NCBI GenBank assembly: GCA_023145575.1
Contig: JAGLDN010000142.1
Location: 1-16,340 of the forward strand
Source: Psychromonas sp.
GTDB taxonomy: Bacteria; Pseudomonadota; Gammaproteobacteria; Enterobacterales; Psychromonadaceae
Direction: 5' to 3'
DNA: 16,340 nt
Below are positions 6,654 to 14,000 of the stretch, one piece after another. The position numbers and the translations under genes are program-made. The notes beneath the pieces are model-generated. The model made no database searches, had not been told where the DNA came from, and worked only from the letters and a program-made list of their open reading frames with translations. The stretch's first letter is position 1. The number at the start of each line of letters is the position of its first letter.

Positions 6654-9020
6654 ATGATGAAGGCTAAAGCAAAAATTAAAAAACAGAAAAAAACAGAAAA
6701 AAAAATAGTTAAAAGAAAATCAAGCACAACCAAAAATGCTATTGTTAAAAATACTGTAAAAGGAATAGTAGAAAAAAACACCGAAACCATCCAAAAACAA
6801 CAAAATTTCAACCCTGAACATATTTCGTTTATCAATTTATTGCAACAAGCAAAACTGGCAAACCCATTTGAAGTCTTGGGCTTAAATGAGAGGGCAGGCA
6901 AGCAGACTTTTTTAAGCGCTTGGTTACCTGGTGCTATTAATGTTGAATACTTCGCCTTTGGAGAAACAAAAGCATTAGGTAAATTAAAAAAAATTGATGC
7001 TTCAGGACTCTTTGAAATCAAGCTTCCTAAAGTTCCCACTAATTTTTGTTATGAACTTAAAGCAATTTATAAAAACAGTGAGCATCGATTTGTTGATCCT
7101 TATCAGTTTCAAGATATCGCATTTGAAGGTCTTTCAACATTGCATGAATACCCTGAAAATGTTTATAAAACACTTGGGGCACAGCTTAAAACAGTTAAAA
7201 ATGGTAATGAAAAAATTACAGGCGTACGTTTTATTGTTTATGCGCCAAATGCAACAAGTGTAAGCTTAATTACGGAAAAGAATCATTGGGATGGTAGTCG
7301 CCAGCCGATGCAACGTAGCTGGTGTGGTCATTGGGTTCTTTTTGTTCCAGAATTAAAAGCAGGTTGTGCTTACAAATATGAATTAAAAGATAGCTTAGGT
7401 AATCGTTTAGCACATAAGGCTGATCCCGTTGGTTTTCAAGCGGAACAATTCCCATCACATTCGTCAATTGTTGTTGATCATGATGCATTCCAGTGGAATG
7501 ATGCAAAATGGATTAAATCACAAAAAGGTGATAAGCGTTTTTCTGCCATGAGTATTTATGAAGTACACTTAGGCTCTTGGAAACGTAAAATAGAAGATGG
7601 CGTTGGGCGCATGTTGACTTATCGTGAACTCACGAAAGATTTACTACCCTATGTGCTAAAAATGGGCTACACGCATCTCGAATTAATGCCTATTTGTGAA
7701 TTCCCATTTGATGGCTCATGGGGGTATCAACCTGTCGGGCTCTTTGCTGCAACAAGTCGCTTTGGCGATGCAGATGATCTAAAATACTTTATTGATCAAT
7801 GCCACCAAGCTGGTATTGGCATTATTATTGATTGGGTACCTGCACATTTCCCGGCTGACCCGCATGGTTTAGCGCGTTTTGATGGTACGCCATTATATGA
7901 ATACGAAGATCCTCGCCGTGGTTGGCATCCAGATTGGAACTCTTATATTTATGATTTCGGGCGGGATCATGTTCGTCAATTTCTTGTTGCAAGTGCACTC
8001 ATTTGGCTTGATAAATTTCATGTGGATGGACTGCGTGTAGATGCTGTTGCTTCTATGCTGTATTGGGATTACTCTCGTGAGGCGGGAGATTGGGTGCCAA
8101 ATGTCGATGGTGGTAATCACAACTATGAAGCAATCAGCTTGCTTAAGTGGTTTAATGAAGAAGTATACTCAAAATACCCACAGGCAATGACAATTGCAGA
8201 AGAGTCAACTGCATATACTGGCGTTTCTAAGGCAACATTCGAAGGAGGTTTAGGATTTGGGTTTAAGTGGGATATGGGCTGGATGCACGACACGCTAAGT
8301 TATATAGCGCAAGATCCTATTCACCGTAAGTTTCATCATCATGATATGACTTTCTCCATGATTTATCATTATAATGAGCATTTTATTTTACCCATATCAC
8401 ATGATGAAGTTGTGCACGGCAAAAAGAATCTACTAGATAAAATGCCAGGAGATGAATGGCAAGCAGCAGCAAACCTACGTGCTTACATGGGCTTTATGTT
8501 CGCACATCCAGGTAAAAAACTAACCTTTATGGGCACTGAGTTTGCTCAAGTAGATGAGTGGGATCATAACGTAAGTTTAGATTGGCATTTACTTGATTTT
8601 GAAAAACATCAAGGACAGCAAACATTGATCTCGGATTTAAACCATATTTATACATCACATCCAGCTTTATTCGAAGGTGATTATGAACAAAGTTGCTTCG
8701 CATGGTTAGATCATAATGATGGTGAAAATAGTATATTTTCGTTTTATCGTAAAAATTTAGCAAAAGATCAAATTATATTTTGTATATCAAACTTAACGCC
8801 TATCCCTCGAGATGGATATCGTTTCGGGGTTGAAGATCCTGGTCAGTATGAAGTTATTATGAATACTGATAGTAAGTATTATTGGGGGAGCAATTATATG
8901 ATGAATGACAATATGGGAGTATTTACGTCAGAAAATCAACCGTGGCAAGGTAATGAGCATTCCCTTGTTATTAATTTACCCCCCCTTTCTACCGTATATT
9001 TACAAAAAAAGGTGAATTGA
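6654..9020 (+). CDS. glgB: 1,4-alpha-glucan branching enzyme with a lysine-rich N-terminal extension
   Basis: GlgB cuts an alpha-1,4 chain and rejoins it as an alpha-1,6 branch, making glycogen. The order is a lysine-rich leader (about residues 1-50), two CBM48-like domains (NPFEVLGL near 70; TGVRFIVYAPNATSVSL near 190), the GH13 barrel and a C-terminal beta domain. Catalytic residues are Asp463 in LRVDAVASM, Glu516 in IAEEST and Asp584 in ISHDEVVHGK. Their spacings, 53 and 121, equal those of E. coli GlgB, so the whole size difference (788 against 728) sits at the N-terminus. The first 41 residues hold 15 lysines, including KIKKQKKTEKKIVKRK. Two ATGs (6654, 6657) follow TAGGAAAT; either could be used. 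It ends directly against glgX. The leader might bind nucleic acid or polyanions, which is inference. Confidence 0.97.
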   Translation: MMKAKAKIKKQKKTEKKIVKRKSSTTKNAIVKNTVKGIVEKNTETIQKQQNFNPEHISFINLLQQAKLANPFEVLGLNERAGKQTFLSAWLPGAINVEYFAFGETKALGKLKKIDASGLFEIKLPKVPTNFCYELKAIYKNSEHRFVDPYQFQDIAFEGLSTLHEYPENVYKTLGAQLKTVKNGNEKITGVRFIVYAPNATSVSLITEKNHWDGSRQPMQRSWCGHWVLFVPELKAGCAYKYELKDSLGNRLAHKADPVGFQAEQFPSHSSIVVDHDAFQWNDAKWIKSQKGDKRFSAMSIYEVHLGSWKRKIEDGVGRMLTYRELTKDLLPYVLKMGYTHLELMPICEFPFDGSWGYQPVGLFAATSRFGDADDLKYFIDQCHQAGIGIIIDWVPAHFPADPHGLARFDGTPLYEYEDPRRGWHPDWNSYIYDFGRDHVRQFLVASALIWLDKFHVDGLRVDAVASMLYWDYSREAGDWVPNVDGGNHNYEAISLLKWFNEEVYSKYPQAMTIAEESTAYTGVSKATFEGGLGFGFKWDMGWMHDTLSYIAQDPIHRKFHHHDMTFSMIYHYNEHFILPISHDEVVHGKKNLLDKMPGDEWQAAANLRAYMGFMFAHPGKKLTFMGTEFAQVDEWDHNVSLDWHLLDFEKHQGQQTLISDLNHIYTSHPALFEGDYEQSCFAWLDHNDGENSIFSFYRKNLAKDQIIFCISNLTPIPRDGYRFGVEDPGQYEVIMNTDSKYYWGSNYMMNDNMGVFTSENQPWQGNEHSLVINLPPLSTVYLQKKVN

Positions 9021-11126
9021 TTGCAAACTAATATAAATAAAGTCGAAAAATTTTCAAGTAGCTCTTGCTCAAGATGGCGCATTAAATCGCTTGGCGCGAA
9101 GCTTGATCAAGAAGGGTGTTATTTTTCTGTCTTTAGTTCAGGTGCGAAGATGGTCGAATTATGCTTATTTGATCAACAAGAAAAAGAAATAGATCGTCAT
9201 TTATTAACTGTGATGTGTGGATGTGACTGGCAAATTTATATAAAAGGTGTTCGTGCTGGGCAAAAATATGGCTATCGTATCCATGGTGAATACAACCCTG
9301 AACAGGGACTCTTATATAACCCAAACAACTTGTTAATTGACCCCTATGCAAAAGGATTAAGTTGCGTACAAGTTAGCTTTACACAAAGTCAAGATGATCC
9401 AGATGAAGCGATGATTGCAAAATCAGTAGTGATTGATGATAATGCTTTTAATTGGGAAAACACATCAAAGCCACTTATTTCTGATAAAGACAGGATCTTA
9501 TATGAAGTTCATGTAAAAGGTTTTAGTCAGTTAAATAAAAAGATTCCACAAGCAAAACGTGGGAAATATTTAGGATTATCTGATCCAATTAGTATTGATC
9601 ATTACAAAAAATTGGGGATTACAAGTTTACAAATTATGCCCGTATTTAGTTTTATGAGCGAGCCAAGATTAGAAGATCTCAATTTAACTAATTATTGGGG
9701 ATACAACCCGATCAACTTTTTTTCTCCTGATAACCGTTATGCACAATCCGATGCGGTTAGCGAATTTAAACAGATGGTTAAAGAGCTACACGCTAATGAT
9801 ATTGAAGTTATTATTGATGTTGTTTATAACCACAGCGCAGAAGGCGGATTTGGTGGTCAAATTTTGAGTTTAAAAGGTTTTGATAATAGGCATTATTACA
9901 CCTTTGAAGATAATACTGACGGCAATGGAAAAGACTATAAACTTTACAGTAATCATTCAGGATGTGGCAACACAATCAATAATAATAGCCCGTGGATGCT
10001 CAGGATGACACTCGACTCTTTACGTTATTGGCTTGAAGAAATGCATGTTGATGGCTTTCGCTTTGACTTGGCGGTAACATTAGCACGTGAAGAAAATGGT
10101 TTTAACGAACAAAGTGCATTTTTAAAAGCTGTCAGCCAAGATCCTATCTTAAACGAGAGTGTTTTAATTGCTGAGGCTTGGGATATTGGTCCCGATGGCT
10201 ATCGAGTCGGTGGTTTCCCAGGACTGTGGCTTGAATGTAATGATCGCTTTAGGGATATTTCACGCGCATTTTGGAGAGGCGATCAAGATCATATTAGTGA
10301 AATGGCAACTCGTTTATTAGGATCTCGCGATCTTTTCGCAGAAAATTACCGCACGAGTTCAACCAGTGTTAACTACATCTGTTATCACGATGGCTTTACA
10401 CTTGATGATCTAGTGTCATTTGAAAGCCGTCACAATGAAGGTAATGCTGAAAATAACAGGGATGGGCATGGTAATAATTTATCATCAAACTTTGGTATTG
10501 AAGGTAAAACTTTAAATGTTAAAATTAATGCACTACGAGAAAAACAAAAGCGTAATTTTATAGCATTGTTGTTCTTATCACAAGGCACGCCGCATTTCCT
10601 AGCTGGAGATGAAATGGGCAATAGCCAAGCGGGAAATAATAATAGTTATTGTCAGGATAATGAAATAAGTTGGTTAAGTTGGCAACCTAGCCTCGATGAC
10701 AAAAAATTATTTGATTTTACATGTGCGATTATTAAATTACGTAAAAACTCTCAATTATTTAGTGATATCTATTTAGATGGGAATTGTACTAAAAGTACGT
10801 CAGATATAGCCAATGTCACATGGTATCATCCCAATGGTCATGTAATGAAAATGGCTGATTGGCATGATAATAGTGCGCAAGTTATTTCCGTAGGACTCGA
10901 AGGCATGGGAGAGATTGACGAGCATTGGCTCTTAATGATGAATGCTTCAAAGTATAATATTTCAACAACAATACCCACACTTGATAGTCAGTATGCGTGG
11001 GAAGTTGTCATCAATACGAGATCTAGTGATAACGAAATAAAAAACAGAGATAGTTATCTCAAGAGTAAGTCAATGACGCTAGACTCTCGCTCTTTGATCC
11101 TATTACAACGTAAAACTATTAAATAA
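9021..11126 (+). CDS. glgX: Glycogen debranching enzyme (isoamylase type, GH13)
   Basis: GlgX hydrolyses alpha-1,6 branches of glycogen, in E. coli preferring the short stubs left by phosphorylase. The 701 residues contain an N-terminal CBM48-like domain (LGAKLDQEGCYFSVFSSGAK), the GH13 barrel entrance (NYWGYNPINFFSPDNRY), nucleophile Asp349 in VDGFRFDLA, acid/base Glu385 in LIAEAWD, and Asp457 in CYHDGFTLDD. The isoamylase/GlgX-type HNEGNAENNRDGHGNN stretch follows. It is longer than E. coli GlgX (657). The only reasonable start is TTG at 9021, set against the glgB TGA. AAAGGTGA lies five bases upstream, inside the glgB end, so translation is probably coupled. The next in-frame ATG would remove part of the CBM48 domain. 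The same glgB-glgX order occurs in the E. coli glg operon. Confidence 0.95.
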   Translation: MQTNINKVEKFSSSSCSRWRIKSLGAKLDQEGCYFSVFSSGAKMVELCLFDQQEKEIDRHLLTVMCGCDWQIYIKGVRAGQKYGYRIHGEYNPEQGLLYNPNNLLIDPYAKGLSCVQVSFTQSQDDPDEAMIAKSVVIDDNAFNWENTSKPLISDKDRILYEVHVKGFSQLNKKIPQAKRGKYLGLSDPISIDHYKKLGITSLQIMPVFSFMSEPRLEDLNLTNYWGYNPINFFSPDNRYAQSDAVSEFKQMVKELHANDIEVIIDVVYNHSAEGGFGGQILSLKGFDNRHYYTFEDNTDGNGKDYKLYSNHSGCGNTINNNSPWMLRMTLDSLRYWLEEMHVDGFRFDLAVTLAREENGFNEQSAFLKAVSQDPILNESVLIAEAWDIGPDGYRVGGFPGLWLECNDRFRDISRAFWRGDQDHISEMATRLLGSRDLFAENYRTSSTSVNYICYHDGFTLDDLVSFESRHNEGNAENNRDGHGNNLSSNFGIEGKTLNVKINALREKQKRNFIALLFLSQGTPHFLAGDEMGNSQAGNNNSYCQDNEISWLSWQPSLDDKKLFDFTCAIIKLRKNSQLFSDIYLDGNCTKSTSDIANVTWYHPNGHVMKMADWHDNSAQVISVGLEGMGEIDEHWLLMMNASKYNISTTIPTLDSQYAWEVVINTRSSDNEIKNRDSYLKSKSMTLDSRSLILLQRKTIK

Positions 11127-11256
11127 TGACCATTAATAAACTCTGAAATTAAGAAAAGCATAAGCAATACTTGCCAAACCTCAAACCTGTTATTTTAACC
11201 TGATCTGCGTTACATTGGCGCTGAATACTCAGCTATTTACTTGCTAATTTCTTAGG

Positions 11257-11287
11257 GTGGTAACATGCATTGGTTAAATGTTACCAC
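11257..11287. other. Stem-loop with perfect 10-bp arms downstream of glgX
   Basis: GTGGTAACAT (11257-11266) and ATGTTACCAC (11278-11287) are exact inverse complements with an 11-nt loop, about 130 nt after the glgX stop. No T-run follows, so it is not a clear intrinsic terminator. It could protect the 3' end of the mRNA, be a protein-binding dyad, or be an insertion-element end, since a transposase scrap lies about 40 bp further on. Confidence 0.55.
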
Positions 11288-11325
11288 GCAATATCTCAGA
11301 TCTGAATTTTAATCCCAATTGGTTT

Positions 11326-11460
11326 TTACATTTTTCTCGCGTCGCTATCATATAAAGGATTTTCTTTCATCAGATTTAATAAAGCCCTTCTAAATATACA
11401 TAAATTTCGAGCGCCATCTTGAGCCTAAATTTGGAATTCATCCTCTATAAATGTAATATC
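11326..11460 (-). pseudogene. C-terminal remnant of an ISAs1-family transposase
   Basis: The minus strand reads DITFIEDEFQI, an in-frame TAG, then GARNLCIFRRALLNLMK and a short tail ending in SDARKM and TAA. This fits the C-terminus of ISAs1-type transposases, where a Leu-Asp-Val-Thr-Phe block with Glu-Asp is followed by a conserved asparagine-leucine, arginine-arginine, alanine-leucine-asparagine-leucine helix. Only about 44 codons survive, they contain a stop, and the left neighbour residues (HWVL in the family) are replaced at the edge of the repeat element at 11463. The remnant cannot be functional. The call rests on motif memory, without a search. Confidence 0.6.
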
Positions 11461-11462
11461 TG

Positions 11463-11779
11463 TATACATGTGACGTAAAAATGCTTGGTCAGGCTCAAGC
11501 TAAATGATCAGAACAAGGCGCAATATTAGGTAATTGTTGTTCACTTTTTGATTATTGTAACGCAGTCTTGGTTTTCGAGCTTGTGCCCCGCAGGGCAAGG
11601 CAACGAGTAACAAGGAGCGTTGTTATAAAATCTCTATGTAGAATAACTACTTCGGAATTAAAGCCTTTATTTTAATTCGACCTTTGATGATTAACTCAGT
11701 TAATCATCTCAGAGGGAAATTTTATGCCTAGCACCTTGGTACTATTTCCCTTGCTGAATTTTTACGTTACATGGGTATA
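11463..11779 (+). mobile_element. Repeat copy B: 317-bp element with inverted ends, MITE-like
   Basis: The left end TATACATGTGACGTAAAAAT and the right end ATTTTTACGTTACATGGGTA are imperfect inverted repeats of about 19 bp. The left half (to about 11630) is the fullest copy of a repeat body shared with copy A (355-430) and copy C (13798-13985). The right half contains a 23-bp palindrome (11686-11708, 11-bp arms around one base) and an 8-bp inverted pair AGGGAAAT/ATTTCCCT (11713-11720, 11744-11751). No transposase frame lies inside, so if mobile it would need an enzyme supplied elsewhere. I see no clear target-site duplication. A structured intergenic repeat with no transposition history is the alternative. 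Confidence 0.55.
11686..11708. repeat. 23-bp palindrome inside repeat element B
   Basis: GATGATTAACT and AGTTAATCATC flank a single C and are exact inverse complements. The symmetry could extrude as a hairpin or be bound by a dimeric protein. It is not followed by a T-run. Confidence 0.6.
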
Positions 11780-11852
11780 AAAGTCAAAAACAAGAAGATC
11801 CGAACCTGGCTAATTTATTTAATGATCTCCAAAATTTAAGCGCTCAGGATCA

Positions 11853-12668
11853 TTAAGGATATTGATTAAAAACACCGCCGCGAAGTTGATCATAAAATTG
11901 CTTGGCAAGTTTCTTTAAAGCATCTTTATTTTTAATTTTATTTTTTCCATTTGACATCCCCCGTTGAAGGATCATATCTAAATCAATTGCAAGATTATTC
12001 TTTTTATATGCATACTGGTATACCAAAGCCCAAAGATATGCATTTTTAAATTCACTTTTTCGATAATAAATGCTCATTATATTGATGAATAAATTACTTG
12101 GCAAGTCGTCAATGGAATGACTTACGCGCAACGCTCTAAAAAAGTACTTAAGTGACTTATCTGGATTTGACTTATAGTAAGTTACGGCAAGCTTACTGAT
12201 TAAATCAGCGTTTTTCATATTTTTATCCATCGCCGCTTTAATAAATACTGATTTTGCCTGCTGATCTTGGAAATGGATCCACAAATAATAAGCGAGAAAA
12301 GGATCATCAGTTCCTTTACTTTTTTCAATGACATTTTTGATTAATTGTTTGGTTGTAAAATAATTGTGTAAACGTCGCTTTTTACGCTTTATATTGCCTG
12401 TTAGCTGGAAAAGCAAGGTGCTTTGTAGGCATGTATGATACTTATCGAGTTGAGTGAGCAAATCATGTTGATGGATCCCTGTTGGCTCAATTTTATTAAA
12501 ATATCTCGCCCGTATAACATCTACACGTGCAAAGCGACAATCTGAGACTTTATATAAATCGTCGCACAATTCAGGGTAACCTTTACAGATAGACTTTAAA
12601 CTAATTGTTTGAAAAAAATAACAACCAACAAGCAACAAGGCAATCAATAACATTAGCCATTTTTTCAT
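11853..12668 (-). CDS. DUF2989-family lipoprotein
   Basis: The 271-residue protein begins with a lipoprotein signal peptide: MKKW, a hydrophobic run LMLLIALLLV, and a lipobox LVGC with lipidated Cys16. Tyr17 follows the cysteine, so there is no Asp inner-membrane retention signal and outer-membrane anchoring is likely. The mature N-terminus has the pattern CKGYPELCDDL, then CRFARVDVIRARY, matching DUF2989 lipoproteins of gammaproteobacteria. The remainder is helical with TPR-like stretches (LAVTYYKSNPDKSLKYFFRA; LWALVYQYAYKK). AAAGGA precedes the ATG by eight bases. It is divergent from yeaC. The molecular role of the family is not known to me; TPR-like helices suggest protein contacts at the envelope. 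Just past the stop, TAATGATC and GATCATTA (11820-11855) can form a weak stem. Confidence 0.8.
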   Translation of the reverse strand: MKKWLMLLIALLLVGCYFFQTISLKSICKGYPELCDDLYKVSDCRFARVDVIRARYFNKIEPTGIHQHDLLTQLDKYHTCLQSTLLFQLTGNIKRKKRRLHNYFTTKQLIKNVIEKSKGTDDPFLAYYLWIHFQDQQAKSVFIKAAMDKNMKNADLISKLAVTYYKSNPDKSLKYFFRALRVSHSIDDLPSNLFINIMSIYYRKSEFKNAYLWALVYQYAYKKNNLAIDLDMILQRGMSNGKNKIKNKDALKKLAKQFYDQLRGGVFNQYP

Positions 12669-13050
12669 AGATTGAATCCTTTACAATCATCAATTAAGGT
12701 TGAGAAGTTAACACTAATAGCTATGTCACCTCAAAATATTTATTAAGCACGCATGGGAATGTCAATGAAAGGCACAATAAGACAATGGTTACTCTAACAT
12801 CTATTAAGTGCCAATGAGGGTCAGAATTTTGAACTTATGCATTGTGTCAGTATGCCATTTAAATTTACAGATCTGACTTTGCATTTTAAAATAGTTTAAA
12901 TATCATACTTTAATAGCTCTTATATTTCACTCTAATTTTATTGAGGGGATCTATTGTTTAATTTAAAAATAAATATCTTAATCGGCGCTAATCGTTGATA
13001 GATAGGTTGAATGTTGTCCCTTTCTCTAACATCCGAACTAAAATCATGGA
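12669..13050. other. Gene-free divergent region upstream of the lipoprotein and yeaC
   Basis: No gene of useful length is visible in either strand. The region is AT-rich and must contain the lipoprotein promoter, which I could not assign. Together with the yeaC promoter segment it makes a 445-bp spacer, long for this window. Confidence 0.4.
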
Positions 13051-13080
13051 TTGAATCTTTACGTCACATCGGTATATAAT
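13051..13080 (+). promoter_or_regulatory. Likely yeaC promoter overlapping a repeat end motif
   Basis: TTGAAT (13051-13056) and a perfect TATAAT (13075-13080) are 18 bp apart and 34 bp upstream of the yeaC ATG. The spacer and -10 contain the repeat end motif in minus orientation, TTTACGTCACATCGGTATA. The motif therefore appears to contribute the -10 hexamer. Confidence 0.6.
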
Positions 13081-13113
13081 TTCATTTTAATTATCATCTT
13101 TTGAGAAAATTCT

Positions 13114-13395
13114 ATGAAAAACATCACTGATTACGTTAAAAAAATAAGCCCAAGTCTCTTTGATAAATTAAAAACTGCTGTTGAAATTGGAAAGTGGGAG
13201 GATGGAAAAGCACTCAGTGAACGACAAAAAGAAGAAGCATTGCAATTAGTATTAGCTTATCAAAGTGCATTTAATGAGACACCAGATCATTTTACAATTA
13301 CAAAAGACGGAGAGTTATATATGAAAAAAAGATGGGAATTAAAAAAGCAGTTTTCAAAGGACACTCATGGTGACATTCATAACATTGCGTTGTGA
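13114..13395 (+). CDS. yeaC: YeaC family protein (DUF1315)
   Basis: This 93-residue protein follows the E. coli YeaC pattern: an N-terminal helix ending in LFDKLKTAVEIGKWEDGKAL, then QKEEALQLVLAYQ, and a C-terminal beta part ITKDGELYMKKR before ELKKQF. It is small, soluble and charged, with no signal peptide. Its biochemical function is unknown to me. The ATG lies 34 bp after a good -10 box; the Shine-Dalgarno (TGAGAAA) is modest. In E. coli yeaC lies beside msrB, gapA and yeaD. Here it shares the region with gapA and yeaD but is separated from them by the glycogen genes and the lipoprotein, and msrB is not in the window. Confidence 0.88.
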   Translation: MKNITDYVKKISPSLFDKLKTAVEIGKWEDGKALSERQKEEALQLVLAYQSAFNETPDHFTITKDGELYMKKRWELKKQFSKDTHGDIHNIAL

Positions 13396-13507
13396 TACCA
13401 ACAACAATAATATTACGATTAAACATTACATATTAAAACAAAATCAAGTAATGCATTGATATAACTTAGTTTTAAGTCGATCTCGTTTTTTAATATGTCG
13501 CTCCTTA

Positions 13508-13530
13508 CTTTGCAAAGAGACTTTGCAAGG
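13508..13530 (+). terminator. Possible terminator hairpin after yeaC
   Basis: A 10-bp stem (CTTTGCAAAG with CTTTGCAAGG, one G-T pair) around a 3-nt AGA loop lies about 110 nt past the yeaC stop. It is followed by AGAATTTTATT, only a short T-run. It is a weak intrinsic terminator candidate. The rest of 13396-13797 has no gene; a 7-bp-arm inverted repeat ATTACTT/AAGTAAT lies at 13722-13738. Confidence 0.35.
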
Positions 13531-13797
13531 AGAATTTTATTGCTAAAGTTAAGTAAAGCCGAAAGGCTATTAAAATTCTTTTATTTTATTAATTCTACCA
13601 ATAAAAATAAAGTGATTAAGCGTTAATTACTACCGCACTCTCACCATTATGTATTGACATTTGAGACATTTGTTCATAATCGCCCAGTATTTTTTTTGTT
13701 CTCTTGATGATTTTGGCTTGCATTACTTATCAAGTAATTGGCGTTACTCAAACACCCGAGGAATGTAAAAAAATATTCTAGAGGATCACTAAACATT

Positions 13798-13985
13798 TAT
13801 ACTCATGTGACGTAAAGATCTTTTGACAGGCTTTAGCTAGACTAATAGATGCCAGATAAAGCCACAACATACAACCTATTAACGAAATGTTAATTTTTAT
13901 ATCGTTATTCTCTTTTTGGATGTGATAACGCAACGCTGGCTTCCGAGCCATAACCACAAGGCAAAGAATATCAATTAGCCGAAGT
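13798..13985 (+). repeat. Dispersed repeat, copy C (diverged)
   Basis: It opens with TATACTCATGTGACGTAAAG and continues with CAGGCT and AGCTA blocks in register with copy B. A CAGATAAAGCCACAACAT stretch aligns with CAGAACAAGGCGCAATAT of copy B. Then TTCTCTTTTTGGATGTGATA and CGAGC align with the matching part of copy B (11536-11580). About 33 extra bases interrupt the middle compared with copy B. The copy ends about 15 bp from the uvrB stop codon, so it forms the 3' flank of uvrB. Confidence 0.7.
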
Positions 13986-14000
13986 GTGGATCTCATACCT

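Noticed and set aside
6635..7039. Minus-strand 134-codon frame with hydrophobic stretches
   Set aside because: It is antisense to the glgB leader; its Phe-rich runs arise from the Lys-rich coding sequence on the other strand.
12810..12850. GAGGGTCAGAATTTTGAAC resembling an insertion-sequence end
   Set aside because: No partner inverted repeat and no transposase remnant found nearby.
13778..13996. 72-codon open frame on the minus strand next to uvrB
   Set aside because: It lies over repeat copy C, has no convincing ribosome site, and the matching frames in copies A and B contain stops; treated as repeat sequence, with its codon pattern noted as a finding.
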